In this document: piece by piece, positions 38,435 to 51,422 of the stretch
Layout: every line of letters begins with the position of its first letter
How positions within the stretch are numbered: position 1 is the first letter of the stretch
DNA from: Patiria pectinifera
Lineage: Eukaryota > Echinodermata > Asteroidea > Valvatida > Asterinidae
Assembly (NCBI GenBank): GCA_029964075.1
Contig: CM057136.1
Span: forward strand, 4,340,001-4,404,000
Length of the DNA: 64,000 bases
Direction: 5' to 3'
Translations under genes and position numbers: made by a program
The notes under the pieces: generated by a model
What the model was told of the DNA's origin: nothing
What the model saw: the letters and a program-made list of their open reading frames with translations, nothing else
Databases searched by the model: none

Positions 38435-39546
38435 CAGGGTTCGAAATTAGCGGTAGCCCGCTAGCCAAATGCTATTAAAAAGTGGCAGGCTGGTCAAACT
38501 ATTCCTTAAGTAGCCCGGCTGGCGAGTCAAAAATTATTTGGATACTGCAAAGATGAAAGGATAGAAAGAAATATAAATGAAATTCAGAAAGCAAACCTGT
38601 ATCAGTTTGTGTATAATTTGATCAACTGTTTTAAAGGGTTAAATTATTAGATCTGTTTATTGAAAACACTGACAAAATTCCCTCAGAATAGATGAGAAAT
38701 CAGTAGGAAATGGGTGAAAACGAATTTTACTTACAACATATTTTCGTTCCAAGGTCGCCTTGTTGGATCACGTCTGTTTTCACATCGCGTACTTGCGTGA
38801 GAACGAAAATGATACGCAAAGATTTGCCTACGTACGTACATCCGATGCATGGATTCTAGATTAATTCAGGCTCGTTTGGCTCACTGTTTAATACAGTTCT
38901 TATTAACGGTCATTTTAGATTTGTTTGTAAATGAAAATAACTCCTTCAAGTTTATTCCCAAAAAAAATCCGTCCCAAAAGACATTTTATTATTATTATTT
39001 TTTTTTTATTCGGCATTAAGAAACACATACAAACAGCAAACATTCACAAAATATTAAAACAAAACAAAAATAAGAAAACAAAAACGAGTTTCCAGTTTAA
39101 GTTGAAGTTTTTACCTAATGACCGCCACAAAATTAGTTCATCAATGTACATGCTTAAACGAGTGATCGAGTTCCACAATACACACGAAACTTTTCGTAAG
39201 TAAGAGGTCAATTTTTGGCACGATATTTCTCTTTCACGACATGCGATTTTTCAGTTTCCATAAAATTCCGAGGGTGGTATTCTTAAGAAATCAATGTACC
39301 AAAACTAATTTCCAAAATTTCGGACTTTTACAGGTTACATTTCCTTTTCGAAGGGCCAAGCGCGCCACCAGGGGTCAACTTTAAGGCTCTATACATGTTT
39401 TACATTATATACACATTTTTGTTTATGAGACACTCTATAAAAGAAAAAACACGCAGGCCAGTGAAAATGCCGGCTGGCTAGTTAAGAAGAGTCTGTTTGA
39501 GTAACCCGGCTGGCTAGAGAACAAAAACAGTTAAGGCCGAACCCTG
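38435..39546. mobile_element. hAT-type non-autonomous element, about 1.1 kb
   Basis: Ends CAGGGTTCG and CGAACCCTG are inverted repeats. The flanking 8-mers tctgtact and actgtaca match at six internal positions (ctgtac), a slightly decayed 8-bp duplication. Both ends carry subterminal TAGCCAGCCGG-like motifs in several copies. A related remnant lies at 53413-54020, sharing 'aaaacac-gacaa-att-cctcag'. Confidence 0.75.
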
Positions 39547-40426
39547 ACTGTACACAGATAATCATGTACGCCCAAACTAGACATTGTATAGAATAGTGTG
39601 TGTAAGATGTATCTTATCTGACTCTTTATTGATAATGTGCCCCACCCAACAGAGACGTTACAGTATGAACGCGTCGCACGGTGCTCGTTGAAAAACCATG
39701 ACCTATAATAATCAGGTCGAATTTACATCGTAGAATTGTAGAAATGTCACGAAAACTAGTCCGGCTGGCCTTTACTCATTACCAAGATTCATTCGAGGCT
39801 TGGAAATTTAGGACCACAGCCTGGCCATTATTTTTTTCGTTTTGCAAACAAGTACAATCTTTTCATTATAATACACAGGACGACCTAAAATAGCTTTTCA
39901 TCGTTTACCACAAATCGTTCTAGTTAGGGCATACAGTTATAACCCTTTAAACAAACAAAATGTAGCTCGGGGTTTCATGGAATACGTTTAAAATAGAAAA
40001 ACCGTTTTTTCCACCGGAAAAAGATCTGCATCATAGTCGAACGACTATTTCAATTAAGAAGTGACTCAAAATAAACCTGAACTAAAAAGAAAAACAGACG
40101 ATGCAGGTTTGTCAAGCAAAACAAATTCCTTTCACTCTTTGTAGTACTGTCGAACAAGCGTTTTGTTTTGCGCAAACGCGCAATTGTTTACTTAGGGCCG
40201 AACAGAGTTCCGCCAAATGCAACAACTTCTTAGCTTCATCGGTGACTTGAGTTGAGAAATTAAAAAAAAACTACCAGAGAATCAAACACTGTGAAGTTTT
40301 TTTCCCGCCATATTCCAAAGCTTATAGTAGACAAATAGACAGAACCTAAAATAGTATGCAGTCATAGGTTGTCAAAGCTTTATGACGTGATGATCTGCAT
40401 TTTGTATTTAAATCCTTAAGAGGATT

Positions 40427-43400
40427 TTAAGGCTTATAACTATATCCTTCAGGGAGATCTTTCTTTCCTGCGTCGGGAAAGATGATATTTTCGGGGTCAG
40501 CCCTGTGCAGATCGGTATCCACAAGCTCGAAGTAATCAGGAAACTTGAAGGCCTTCAACTGACTTAGGAAGCTCCTTGCAGCCTCCGAATCCTCTCCAAC
40601 ACCTTCCAGCTCTGCACGGAGGACGTACAGCAATCCAGGGCGCTTAGTGAACTTCTTGTAGAGACCCACGTGAGAGATACCGAGATCTTTGGGAGCTTTC
40701 TGAAGGATGAAGTTAGCGCCCGAAGATTCCATCCAGTCCTTCTCGAAGGTTTCCTGAAGCTTGGCATCGTTTTCATCAGCGGCCTAGACAAAATGTTTTA
40801 TCAATACAAGCATATTCGGCGTTGTTTGCGATTCATGGTTACAAATTAAAAAGGGACTTATTGAAATATCATGAAAAACAAACATGCATCATGAGAATAC
40901 GGAGAATAAAGACATTTGAAATGAGGGGGCCGTATCATAAGTCCGACGCCTCATGAGTCCGAAATTTCGGATTTGTGAGGCGTCGGACTTATGAGGCATA
41001 AAATTTATTTATTCCGCCTCATAGGTCCGAAGCCTCATAAGTCCGACGCCTCATAAGTCTGACTTCGGAAAAACGAGGCATTTAATTTGTCGGACTAACG
41101 GGGCGTCGGAGCTATGAGGCGTCGGAGCTACAGGGTGGTTCAACAAAAAGGACACCCACTTTTGACAGCAATTTTTACCTACTTAATGAACTTATTTTAA
41201 ATATTATTTTTCACATAGTAGTAAAGTATAGGCCTTTAACTATGCATGGTGAAAAAAAGCTTAGTAAAAGTCGCAAAAATAGTGATATTATGCTAATTTG
41301 AATACAAGTCACCAAAATCAGTCTTGTCCACGGGTTATTCCATTTAAATTTGACGTTTTCGTAGTTCATAAAAATTTAAAAAAAACTTCCCACCAAGGAA
41401 TATATTTTGCCATGGTAACTATTTTTTTAAGCTGTCCAATTATTCATGTCAGTGTTAAGATCATCTACTCAATGAGCTGTCGGCTTAAGTTCATTGTTGC
41501 TTAACATTACATAACATAACAATCAAATGTCATGCCCTTTCAAAAGCTCCGAAAGCTGAGCTCAGTCAGCATAGCTCATTAGCATAGCTCAACGACAAAA
41601 TGTGCAAATGCAACGATTTTTTTTGCTAACGGCCAGTACTTTAATGGCTACTAATCGACAGTTAAAAATAATTTTTAAAAATAGGTGAAAATTGCTGTCA
41701 AATGTGGGTGTCACTGTTTGTTTTTTTAACCACCCTGTATGAGGCGTCGGACTTATGAGGCGTCGGACTTATGGGCCTTTATTTGGTTGGGGGATGCGAT
41801 TTTGTCGGACTTATGAGGAGTCGGACCTATGAGGCGTCGGACTTATGAGTGGACCCCGAAATGAGATGTCTTTATTTTGCAACATTAGGCCCTTTTGTGT
41901 TATTTTGCTTTAATAGATAAAAACAGGGTACCCCTACGGGTAAACTCACCTTAAATGATGTGATGATGAAGATACCTTTGTCGTCTTTCGGCAGCCAGGG
42001 AGCCAATGGCTTCCCAGTATTTGTTGCAATTTCAGTGTAGCCACCTTTTGGATAGGATTTGAAAGAAAATGACTTAAACTCGAAATTGAACTTGAGCAGC
42101 GCAATGATGTCTGTTCACTCGCTCTGGTCAATCTTGATCTTTGACCTCGTGATTATTAACTGCTTGCCAATGCTGTATATGATCAAAAGGCTAATACATT
42201 GCAGTAATTATAGATCCGAACATCACCGACATCTTCTCGGATATAAAAGGCTTATCCGATGCAATTGCTGTTCAATGCCTGCGACTATTTTTGGTTGTCT
42301 GTGATCCTTTGCGATTGATATAATATCTATGATTGCTTTGTTTTACAGCGATCTGTTGCAATTTATAGGCCTTAATTGGAAAAGCCCAGGTTTTAAGCGC
42401 GGTTAAAAGAGATATGCAGATTTTTCCTCTACATGTGGTTATTTTTGTAATTGTTATTATACAAATAACGAATGTTTGTGAGTGCGATGGTAAGAATAAT
42501 TTCATGAGGTGACAGATTGAATGTTCTATTCCACGAGGCGAAGCCGAGTGGAATAGAACATTCAATCTGTCACCGAATGAAATTATTCTTTCCATCGCAC
42601 GAACGTAAAACATTTGTTATTTGTTTTATACACCACCTGAATAAATTCTCGTCATTTGATTGGTAAATTATAAACTACAATTTATTTTGATTTTAAAGAT
42701 GTTGAACTACCCCTTCACGAAAATGTTTGAACCCAACGCCGTAGCGCTTGCTCTTTGGAACAATACGCGCCACGCTGAACGCGCACACCAGCATGCATTT
42801 TGCACGCAAATACCGCGTCATGGAACAAGCGCAAAGTGAAACGGTATAACGCATGGGTATAACGCATGGTCGCACCGTGCATTATACCGAATAGTAATAT
42901 GTCACGTGATCTACAATTCACCAATCAGATGACGGGGATTTATTCAGGTGTTGTATAAAATGGCATATAGGTTCAATGTGGTAAGCGATTACGATTACGC
43001 CTATTCTTCAATTAAAGGGAAGATTGCAAACATCAAAAAAAAAACGAAATGATCAAATTATCCCGAAATAAGTTACTGGATGTTACGGAATGACAGTCTA
43101 AAGCATCCTGCAAAATCGTGGCTCCTGGTGTGCTGACATTTTGAAGAAAAGTTGTATTTTTCCAACGCTGGTCGGCCGACCAGATTTTTTCAAAAACTGC
43201 TCCTAACTTTTCATATTTAGTTATTCCGCATTTTCTTTTTCATTGATTACACAGGGGTACACGCCTGCTAGACTGATTTTCAAACCTTACAATTCGGAAA
43301 GTCTATAACTTGATCCATTTCATCTCAAGTTGGGTTAGGGAACCAGACTACAAGAACATGATTGGTTTTCTTGGTTTTTCCAGCATCTTCAAGCCCAAAA

Positions 43401-46400
43401 CGTGAAACAAGTCAGTTTAACCGTATTTGCTATAACACACTAATCCTCCAAATCCATTTATATCTGAAAATTGTAGCAAAAGCAAATATGGAACATTCCC
43501 TTTCAAGGCAAAATTTACAATTAAGACTTGAACTCGAACAATGTCTAAAGTCCTACCTGGATAGGCCACGTTGTCTCCTGCCGTTGAGTCCTTCATCATT
43601 CTTATCCAAGCCTCTGATGGTTTGCTCTGCTGAAACCCCTCAAATGTTAGTCCGTCGAACGCAGCATGATTCACGTACTTGAAGGCACCTGTGAAGTAAG
43701 GATGAACAAAGAACGCGATTAAGTTGATACAGCAGCTATCCAATGATAATTTGCGCATGGACGTCGCCAGGATTTTGTTGGGGGAGGGGGGGGGGGGTAA
43801 AGCACACACCTGAAGGGCAGGTAGTGAACATCATTTCACGCTGCAGCGAGGCGCTGTTCCAGCAATACGGACGGAGATCCGGAGGTGCCATAAACAAATG
43901 TTGAGATACTGAAATAAATTTATCGCGGGAAGACGGCATACACGTAAGATGTCGACAAAAAAACTCGACATCCTGCAGATAATAGACCTTTATCAAGGTA
44001 GTACGCCGTCTTGCAAATCAAAGCGAGGGCATAAAACGGAAACAAACATGGCAACGTAAATAGTGTTTGCAGTGAACAAGTGACTCTCGCAAAGTTTGAC
44101 ACTGTTATATTGGATGGACAGCTCAAATTCCCCGAACTATTAATCAACATTCTTGGTGGGTCACGTTGGTCTTGTTGTACTTTGAAGAAGGATCTTATAA
44201 AGCCAAGAACCAACGGGCGAACTGAAATTTCCGTGTCTGAGTTTCATACGAGTATATTCGCTCGAACCCCCGCCCTGTCTGGGAAAGGCTTACTAGGAGC
44301 TTTACGGAATCTTGTGAAGGAAGTGGGGATGTAATTCTGGGTAACTTATCGTGACCTATATAAACACATCCGACTGCAGCTGTTTGGGGTCAAAGGTCTT
44401 AGAATGATCGGGGTGGTGAGGAGGATTGAGCCACTCCTCTTCATGTCCCATATGATCAGCGTCTCAAAGAGCCTCTCCTAACTCGAACTCTTGCTGCCCG
44501 GCTTCACGTGCCGATCCCCATTTAGAACTGAGGGCAGGGGTGTGTAGGCAAGTTTCTGGCGCCTTAAACCAGTTTGCTCCGGGGAGGTGGAGCTCGTTAA
44601 CCTTGGGATGTAGTTGACCTAGGAGACAGAAGCTCTGATTCCAAACACGGGTTGTTCGGGCTCGCACCCTTGGATGACAGCCCACCTACGAGAAGGTAAA
44701 CGCTGATTTCAAACCCCCAGCTGGGCCGAGCAGTTGGAGCTTCATCAGTGGAATGTGCTGTTCACATGACCAGCCAGCTGAAGAAAAAGGCAAAGTCTAA
44801 TGCCGTCAAGGACGGAGGAGGTGCGAGTGCACCCAGCGACCGATACACAGGCGACGGCCAAGCCTGGGGGTAAGCACAGCTATGTGCCAACCGCAAGTCC
44901 GGATGAGAGACCCGGCGACTTCTCATCTGTACTCGGCCATGAATGGACTATAGATCGCAACCATGAAGCAAATCCTATAGCTACTTCCAGCGGCGGGAGT
45001 CCCCAGGAACCATCAACCATGATGTTGCTGGAACCCGTTCGCGTTCACAGGTCGGACCTGGTGACGGCGCGCACCCCTAAACTCACCCGGGATGGCCACT
45101 TCAGGATAGCCACGTTCAACGTTCAGACACTCAACGCTCCTAAGAGCGTTACAGAAATAAGGGGAACTGTATTGAAAACTGGGGAACCGGCATGGAACAT
45201 AAAAGAAAAGGGAATTGAGATATGCGGATACAGGAACACCGCCAAGTGCACCAGAAGGACAGACGCAACGAGATTAATTGCTTTAGCACTGAACTCGGCT
45301 ACAAGCTGTACACAGCAGCAGCATGGAGGAATACTTCTCAAGCAGCTACAGGTGGAAAAGTGATTGTTGTTGGGCGATTAGCACAGCAGCTGCTGATAGG
45401 AGTGGACCGTATATCAGATCGTGTCATTAAAGCACATTCCATGGGAATCCTGCTCTGACCGTCATCGTCGCCTATGCCCCAACGGAGTGCATGGAGGATG
45501 ACATGAAGAGCCAGTTCTTCAACCAGCTCCGGCAGTCTGTGAGGGTGTCCTAGAGCACCATTTTCTTGCTGTTCTTGGAGACCTCAATGTGCGACTCAGC
45601 GAGGACGATGCTCTTCACGTCAGTATAACAAGCTCACCAACGACAACGGAAGACGCATGCTGGAGATTATGGAGGACTTCCAACTTCTCGCTACCAACAC
45701 TTTGTTCCGCAAAAAGAGAGGGAAGTTGTGGACCTGCAGGTCTCCACATGAGACACTACACCAGATTGACTACATCCTGGTAAGGAAGAAGTGGCGGAAG
45801 AGCGTCGTCAACTGTGAGGCCTGCAGCTCCTTCAATTGCCTAGGCTCGGACCACCGAGTGGTCACAGCTACCATACGGCTAAGCCTGCGGGCGCCGCGTC
45901 AGGAGGTGACAAAGAAGGCACGCTACTTGTGGAGCCAGCTGACGAAGGACCCCCGAGCTGCAGCAGCAGTATTCGGTGGAGATCAGAAACAAGTTCCAAG
46001 TACTGCGGGAGGTAGAGATGCAAGGGTAGAGATGAGGACCTCATACAAGGCCCTCGTGGCAGACCGCGAGGGTGAGGAGCGGAGGGAGGCATACAAGCTG
46101 AGGAAGGAGGAGCTGTACCGTGTCTATGCTGAGATAGAGCAGGAGGATCTGACACAGAAGATCAAGGAAGTGGAAGATGCGCACGTGAACCTGAGGCACG
46201 GGCAAAGCTGAAAACTCATTTATGACGTTTCAGTTAGAAAATCCGCTCAGACGTGCAGAGTCAAAGGAAAGAATGCAGAGGGGAGTGGCTGCGTGGCAAT
46301 CTTTTTTCGAGAAGCTCCTAGGCAGCCCACCTGTGGTCGACAACGAGGACAAGCCTATCTCCCAGGTCTTCCAAGAGCTCCCCATATCTGACGATCCATT

Positions 46401-49400
46401 CTCCATCGAAGAATACCTGAAGGTCAAGAACAGTATCATAATGTGCCAGGTGCTGCGGTGAGGACAGAGTAACCCCAGAAGTCCTGAAACATGTCCCCGT
46501 GGATGATATCGCTCTAAATTTTATAAATTAGAGCACGATACTGAAGAAGTACCAGCGCTCTGGAGTATCATCAATATCATCCCAACTCCCAAGTCTGGGG
46601 ACCTCACCAAGACAGACAATTATCGGGGCATCGGTCTAAGTCCCCTTCTTGCCAAAATCTAAAACAGGATACTGCTTATCCGACTCAACCCGCTCTAGGT
46701 CCTTTGCTCAGAACGTCACAGAAAGGCTTCCGCGGCAGAAGCGCACCACGGCTCAACAGTGCGCCAAGGTGCTCTCTCCTGACGGAGAGACCCCGTACTT
46801 TGAGATCCTGACGAGAGTACTCTAGGGTGACACACTGGCCCCCTTCTATTTTGTGCTGGTCCTCGACTATACACTGAGGCAAGCGATTAACGGCAAGGAA
46901 GAGGAGCTTTGCTTCAAATTCACACCTAGAAGAAGCAGGCGGGTTAGCACTGTCATGATGACTAACCTCGACTTCGCTGATGATATTGGCCTCATATCTG
47001 GCACGGCAGAAAAAGCGCAGGTGCTGCTTCTTGCGGTAGAATCTTAGTGCATGAAGATCGGCTCCCACATTAATGCCAAAAAGACAAAGGTGCTAGCCTT
47101 CAACATTGAGGGCACAACAGTCGCCACTGGCGATGGAAGACAGTGGCCGAGGTAGTGAAGGACTTTAAGTACCTCGGTCCTTCATCGCCTCAACAGAGAA
47201 GGAGCAGAAGATCGGGATGGCTCTGGCATGGAATGCGGCCCACTCAATGAGGAAGGTGGAGAAAGCTCAGCGACGACCTCAAGAGGCCATTCTTTGTTGC
47301 AACGGTCGAGTCGGTGCTGCTTTACGGTGCTGAATCGTAGCCTCATAAAGCAGGGGAAGTCGATTGATGGTGTCTACACCATGATGCTGCGCATGGCTCT
47401 GAATGTCTCCTGGAGAGACCACTTCAGCATCTTGACCTTTATGGAGACCTTCCACACATCTCAGACAAGATCAGGGAGAGGAGGATGGCTCTGGCAGGCC
47501 ATTGCATCCGCCACCCGGAGCTAGCAGCCGGAACGGCTATCGCTGGAACAGTCGCTGCAATCTATGCTGCAATGAATGTATTGGATCAGTTCGTTTATAC
47601 AGCAAACAATTCATGACAAGCTGAGAAAAGGATAATCGGCACCGTTTATATAATCGCTTCAATAAAAACCTGCACTGTGAACAAAGACGGTATCCAAGCC
47701 ATGAATGGATTCAAGGGGTCATATCGCACGCATCGGACTTGCTGGTCAGTTTTGTGCACGTCGGAGCGTTGTACTATTGATGAGGGATGATGTATAGGGC
47801 CATGGTAGCCAACAGATAAAGTAAATTACACTGTATAAAGAATTGGTATTAGGATAAATAAAAAAGAAGAAAACAATTCACACTGTATTTTCAAGAATTA
47901 TGTTAGAATTTATTTATTATTCATACAAGTTTATATACGTGCATTATTATTATGCTTTCATCATAAACTGCCCGTTCTATAATTTCAGACCTGTATCTAA
48001 TAAGGTCAGAGTATCCCAGCGCCCTGTTTGCAGGGCGGGGGGTACGAGCGAATGTAGTTCTATGCTTCGTGCACCGTGGAAGCCCGTTTCGGACACGGCC
48101 TGAGGCGCCCGCCGGACGTTGCATGGCCTTATGGGATACTTACCCAAGTAACCGGCTCGGCGAGTCGCACTTGGGCCAGGCTCGAGTAAGCGCGAGAAGT
48201 CACGTGAGAGGTAAATCGAACGTTGTCCCGCTTGCACGAGTAAGCGCGGGGGAAGTAATCGAACGCACTGAAGATGCTTCTTCAAAATACAACGAAACGT
48301 TTCCGACCTACCTAGAATGTACGTTTGTGGATGTTTGGGGGATTTGAGCTATCCATCCACAGTGTCAATCTGCAGTAACTTTGCGAGAGTCACTCGTTCA
48401 CCGCAGACACTTACGCCGACATGATTGTTTGCGTTATGCCTCGGTTTGATTTTCAAGATAACGTACCCTGATAAAGACATATTAACCACGGGATCCGGCT
48501 GACGGCATACTAAGGATAAGATGTCATTTAATATTTTGAAATAATACCCTTTCAGGATGTCGTGTTAAATTATCTGAAGCGTAAGATGTCGGTATCGGCC
48601 GTCAGGGGTGATAATTTATCTCAAGATCTCAGAGTTCCGTATAAAATTTCACTATTTCAAAATCAATCTTTACTTGTGCGTCGTTTTTTAATAGGCTATA
48701 ACAAATTTATAAGTGAGCATTAAATCCCTCAACAAATTTGAAATAGGGGCCTAAATAAAATGTTTTAATGAACAATTTTACATAAACTACACATCTAATG
48801 ATCGGGCCTTTACAGTTGTTTTAAGTAATGAGAATATAAAGTTGTAGGTACACGACGCTCAAATTGGCACCCTGTAATAGGCCCGTCACAAAGTGCGCCC
48901 CCACAAGACGGGCTTTGTCTTTAAATTCCTTTTCAAATGAGAGTCTTCTCCTGCGCATAAAATTGAAACAAAGACCCGTGTCAGATGTGATGTCATCTGC
49001 AAGAGGTCTATTCTCGAAATCAAGGGTTACGCCTTAAACCTATGTGGCATTTAAGTCTATTAACCACGACCTAATTTTCTGACGTTTTTAACCCCCCCCC
49101 CCCCCTATATGGGGACCGGTGACTACTGTAGTTTCAATAAAGCCATTGCTTGGGTCACCTCTGCAGGCGCGCATCACGATTGGTAATTTTTGAATCGCTG
49201 CTCAACTTTTGTGCATGGACACCGGTGATTGAACTCATGATTACCAAGAAACTCACGCTTGTCTTACCACAAAAAAGTACACAAAATTAACTGTATCTCC
49301 ATGAAAGCAATTATCAAGCATTTCAATTGCATAGGTTGTAAATATGAACAGCAATATTTCTCTCTTTATAAGGTGGCTTAGATCTAATTTTCGTCAAGAT

Positions 49401-51300
49401 CGTGACCGACTGGTCCAAAGCACCAAACTTGGCAGATAGATTCTTATAGTCCTAGAAAAGATATTTAGAAGGGGTGACACCCGAAATTCTTTTGGGAAGG
49501 GTGCCTAATTTGCATAAATCGTTAATCCCTGCCATGTAATATATTTATTCCCATATTTGGGTATATTTTTATTTTATTTATTTTTTTTTTAAAGTGTGTT
49601 TTGGGGATTCTACTTACATATCTTTACTTAAATAACATTTTCCAAAGCATATAAGTGACTGAATAATTATGAGGACATAGTAACGATCCAAAATGGCTAC
49701 GATTATGCCCTAAATTGCGCGCATTTACCTTGTTCCCAGATATTATCAATTAGTCTTGCCAAACATCAGCATTGATGAACTTCAAATTCACCAAGTAGCT
49801 TACTGGTACAGTTACCCTATTGAAACCTTATGCAAAATTATGTGAACAATGAGAACATTGTGATATTTAGCCCAGAAAACAAAAACTGGGGAAAAAACAA
49901 GGTGTCCATAAATTGGGCTAACAAGTAAGGTGAAGGGTTGCCTAACATGGAAGACTGGAACAAGTTCAAGGAAATTCCCCAAATTATTGTTGAGAAAACG
50001 TTTTGGCGTAGACAAAATTATTGTAAACAACAATAATCTCTTATTTGGGGGGATTTTGTTGACTTGTTCAAGTCCCCACGTTACCCTTCCCGTAGTAGCC
50101 CAATTTACGGACACCACATTTTCTCCCCTTTTTTCGTCTTTTGGGCCGAACATCAAGATGTTATCAATTTTCACATGATTTCCCACTTATTTTTGTTAGG
50201 TTAACTATGTCAGTAAGTACCTTTGTGAATTTGAAGCTCACCAATATCCACGTTTGGCGAGACTAGTTGATGATATCGGTAAAGATATGTAAGTAGAATC
50301 CCCAAAATACACTTTTCAAAAAAAATAAAAAAATAAAAATATACCCACGGCAGGGATTAACGATTTATGCAAATTAGGCACCCTTCCCAAGAGAATTTCA
50401 GGTGTCACCCCTTCTAAATATCTTCTCTAGGTATATAAGAATCTATCTGCCAAGTTTGGTGCTTTGGACCAGTCGGTCACGATTCCGACCATATGCCACC
50501 TGACTATTATTGATTATTGCCAGAGATACTTATCCAACTGAGCTGTAACTGCTCGATAATTCTGGAAATTCATGGTCGCATGTACCTGTGTGCGTATCGT
50601 AGAGGGCGCTCAACAATCATGTATTGCGTTTGTAATGCGGATAAGTAGCGCCCGGTGCCGGTGTTAAAAGATATCCAGAAAGAGGCCATCCCTCCCCTCC
50701 CCCTCCAACCACCCGCCCATCACCCGCTCGCTGATTACCGTCCACCAACCCGTGGGTCCACTGTGAGCAGAATTTGGTTTCATCGAACACGGGTACGGTT
50801 CACGCTAATACACCAGTGGAGTGTATCCAAGGTAGGATTTTACCGATGTAGAGCGCCTGATCCCGGCGCGTATTGAAGCTGTGTTGGATTTGTGCTGAGT
50901 ATTAGTATCAAGTAAAAGGTTCATTTATCTCCGGACCCGGGACTATTTCGGATGGTAAACCCCAAAAGATCATAAGCGCAGAAATATATAGGCAATTCAA
51001 ATTCGGGCCTATAGCTCTTGGCGGGACTTTAATAACAAATGTACGATTTTTAGTGTAGGTTTGATGCAAACTATGAAAACGACCTGCTATGCTGATTATG
51101 GAATTATGGATAGATAAGATGGAACATACACACTAGACTACCGTACCATCAGGGTTCAAGTTGCGATGGAGCTGGGTTGATATGTAGTCCTTGTTGGTCT
51201 TTACATAGTTGGCTGCCCGTAACCAATAGTCCACGAATCCAGCTGGTTGGATCTTCTCGAAGAAGTTCCAGATGTAATACAGTTTGGTAATGCCCGCCAT
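40427..51300 (-). CDS. Copy 4: two-domain ABM-like protein, 245 aa
   Basis: Exons: 51147-51300, 43557-43688, 41950-42044 and 40427-40783 (738 coding bases, stop TAA). Donors GTACGG, GTAGGA and GTGAGT; acceptors TTCACAG, CCAAAAG and GTCTAG. Start is the conserved Met at 51300 in aaaATGGCGGG. The first ABM-like domain (WNFFEKIQPAGFVDYW, TQLHRNLNPDG, FKYVNHAAFDGLTF) and the second (FIITSF, LQETFEKDW, PGLLYVLRAELEG) are intact. Differences from copy 5 are few: HVGLYKK, FELVDTDLHRADP. The gene is stretched to 10.9 kb by transposons: nested MITEs in intron 3, palindromes in intron 2, and an RTE element plus a foldback element in the 7.5-kb intron 1. No lesion in the coding exons, so selection may still act. 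Confidence 0.87.
40926..41857. mobile_element. MITE of GTCCGACGCCTCAT repeats in intron 3 of copy 4
   Basis: The inverted ends GGGGCCGTATCATAAGTCCG and GGGGTCCACTCATAAGTCCG are bounded by a perfect 8-bp duplication gaaatgag (40918-40925 and 41858-41865). The body consists largely of direct and inverted copies of a CATAAGTCCGACGCCTCAT unit. Sister copies 1, 2 and 5 have the empty site ('gacatttg-aatga'). An 8-bp duplication suits hAT or Merlin; the GGGG ends do not settle it. A mariner-type element is nested in it. Confidence 0.88.
41131..41737. mobile_element. Mariner-type MITE nested in the MITE at 40926
   Basis: Inverted ends CAGGGTGGTT are followed by conserved GACACCCAC and TTTGACAGCAATTTT blocks on both sides. 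A TA dinucleotide flanks each end (41129-41130 and 41738-41739), so excision restores 'gcgtcggagctatgaggcg', matching the surrounding repeat unit. TA duplication and CAGGGTGG ends are typical of the Tc1/mariner group. The 607-bp interior has no transposase. Confidence 0.9.
42455..42634. mobile_element. Near-perfect palindrome with 53-bp arms
   Basis: Arms 42482-42534 and 42548-42600 are almost perfectly complementary around the loop gaggcgaagccgagt; weaker pairing continues outward to about 42455 and 42634. Copy 5 lacks the whole 42459-42970 stretch, so this is inserted DNA. The structure suits a miniature foldback-type element. Confidence 0.85.
42626..42960. mobile_element. MITE with about 50-bp inverted repeats
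   Basis: 'ttttatacaccacctgaata' at 42626 recurs inverted at about 42905-42958 along with 'cgtcat-tgattggt'. It is adjacent to or overlaps the palindrome at 42455; both are absent from copy 5. The interior includes a duplicated 'gcatgg-tataacgcatgg' phrase. Confidence 0.75.
43984..48482. repeat. 4.5-kb block bounded by imperfect inverted repeats, around an RTE element
   Basis: The segment 43984-44137 reappears inverted at 48341-48482, sharing 'gtgactctcgcaaagtt', 'gacactgt', 'ggatgga-agctcaaat' and 'aaatcaaa-cgagg-cataa'. Just inside the left arm a frame of 84 codons (44080-44334) has no recognised family. Copy 5 lacks this block. It may be a decayed DNA transposon into which the RTE element inserted. 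Confidence 0.6.
44800..47575 (+). mobile_element. Decayed RTE-type non-LTR retrotransposon
   Basis: Across shifted frames: APE endonuclease from RIATFNVQTLN (about 45106) through CGYR/IQEHR, HQIDYILVRKKW (about 45757) and SDHRVV (about 45848); reverse transcriptase with NYRGIGLSPLLAKI (about 46620) and FADDIGLISG (about 46973); C-terminal block AGHCIRHPEL (about 47495). At least five frameshifts or stops break it. The block order and the HPEL ending are typical of RTE-like elements of invertebrates. The 5' leader before 44800 cannot be separated from the surrounding inverted-repeat block. From 47600 to 48340 no gene is supported, though 48000-48250 is unusually GC-rich. Confidence 0.85.
49371..50501. 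mobile_element. 1.1-kb palindromic foldback element
   Basis: The block folds over nearly its entire length, with its centre near 50030. Matching arm pairs: 'atcgtgaccgactggtcc' at 49400 with its inverse at 50470; 'gcctaatttgcataaatcgt' at 49503 with its inverse near 50363; 'cttcaaattcac' at 49780 with its inverse near 50228; 'agcccaatttacgg' at 50097 with its inverse at 49905. Ends are AGGTGGC/GCCACCT. No coding capacity. It lies in intron 1 of copy 4; related copies are at 51655-52480 and 60755-60842. Confidence 0.88.
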
Positions 51301-51422
51301 TTTTGCCTAGCGTTGGAAGCGAAATGAATAGTGTGTACATGTACGTTGCGATCGTACAGTACAGTGCAGTGGTCTAGACTATGAATGAGAATCGTGACCC
51401 GGCCCGCCACGATTATGTCTGA

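Noticed and set aside
44080-44334. 84-codon frame as a host gene
   Set aside because: It starts within an inverted-repeat arm and has no recognisable domain; noted only as part of the bracketed block.
47900-48350. Open frames of about 90-100 codons on both strands near a GC-rich patch
   Set aside because: Opposite-strand frames of equal length and low complexity are a by-product of base composition.
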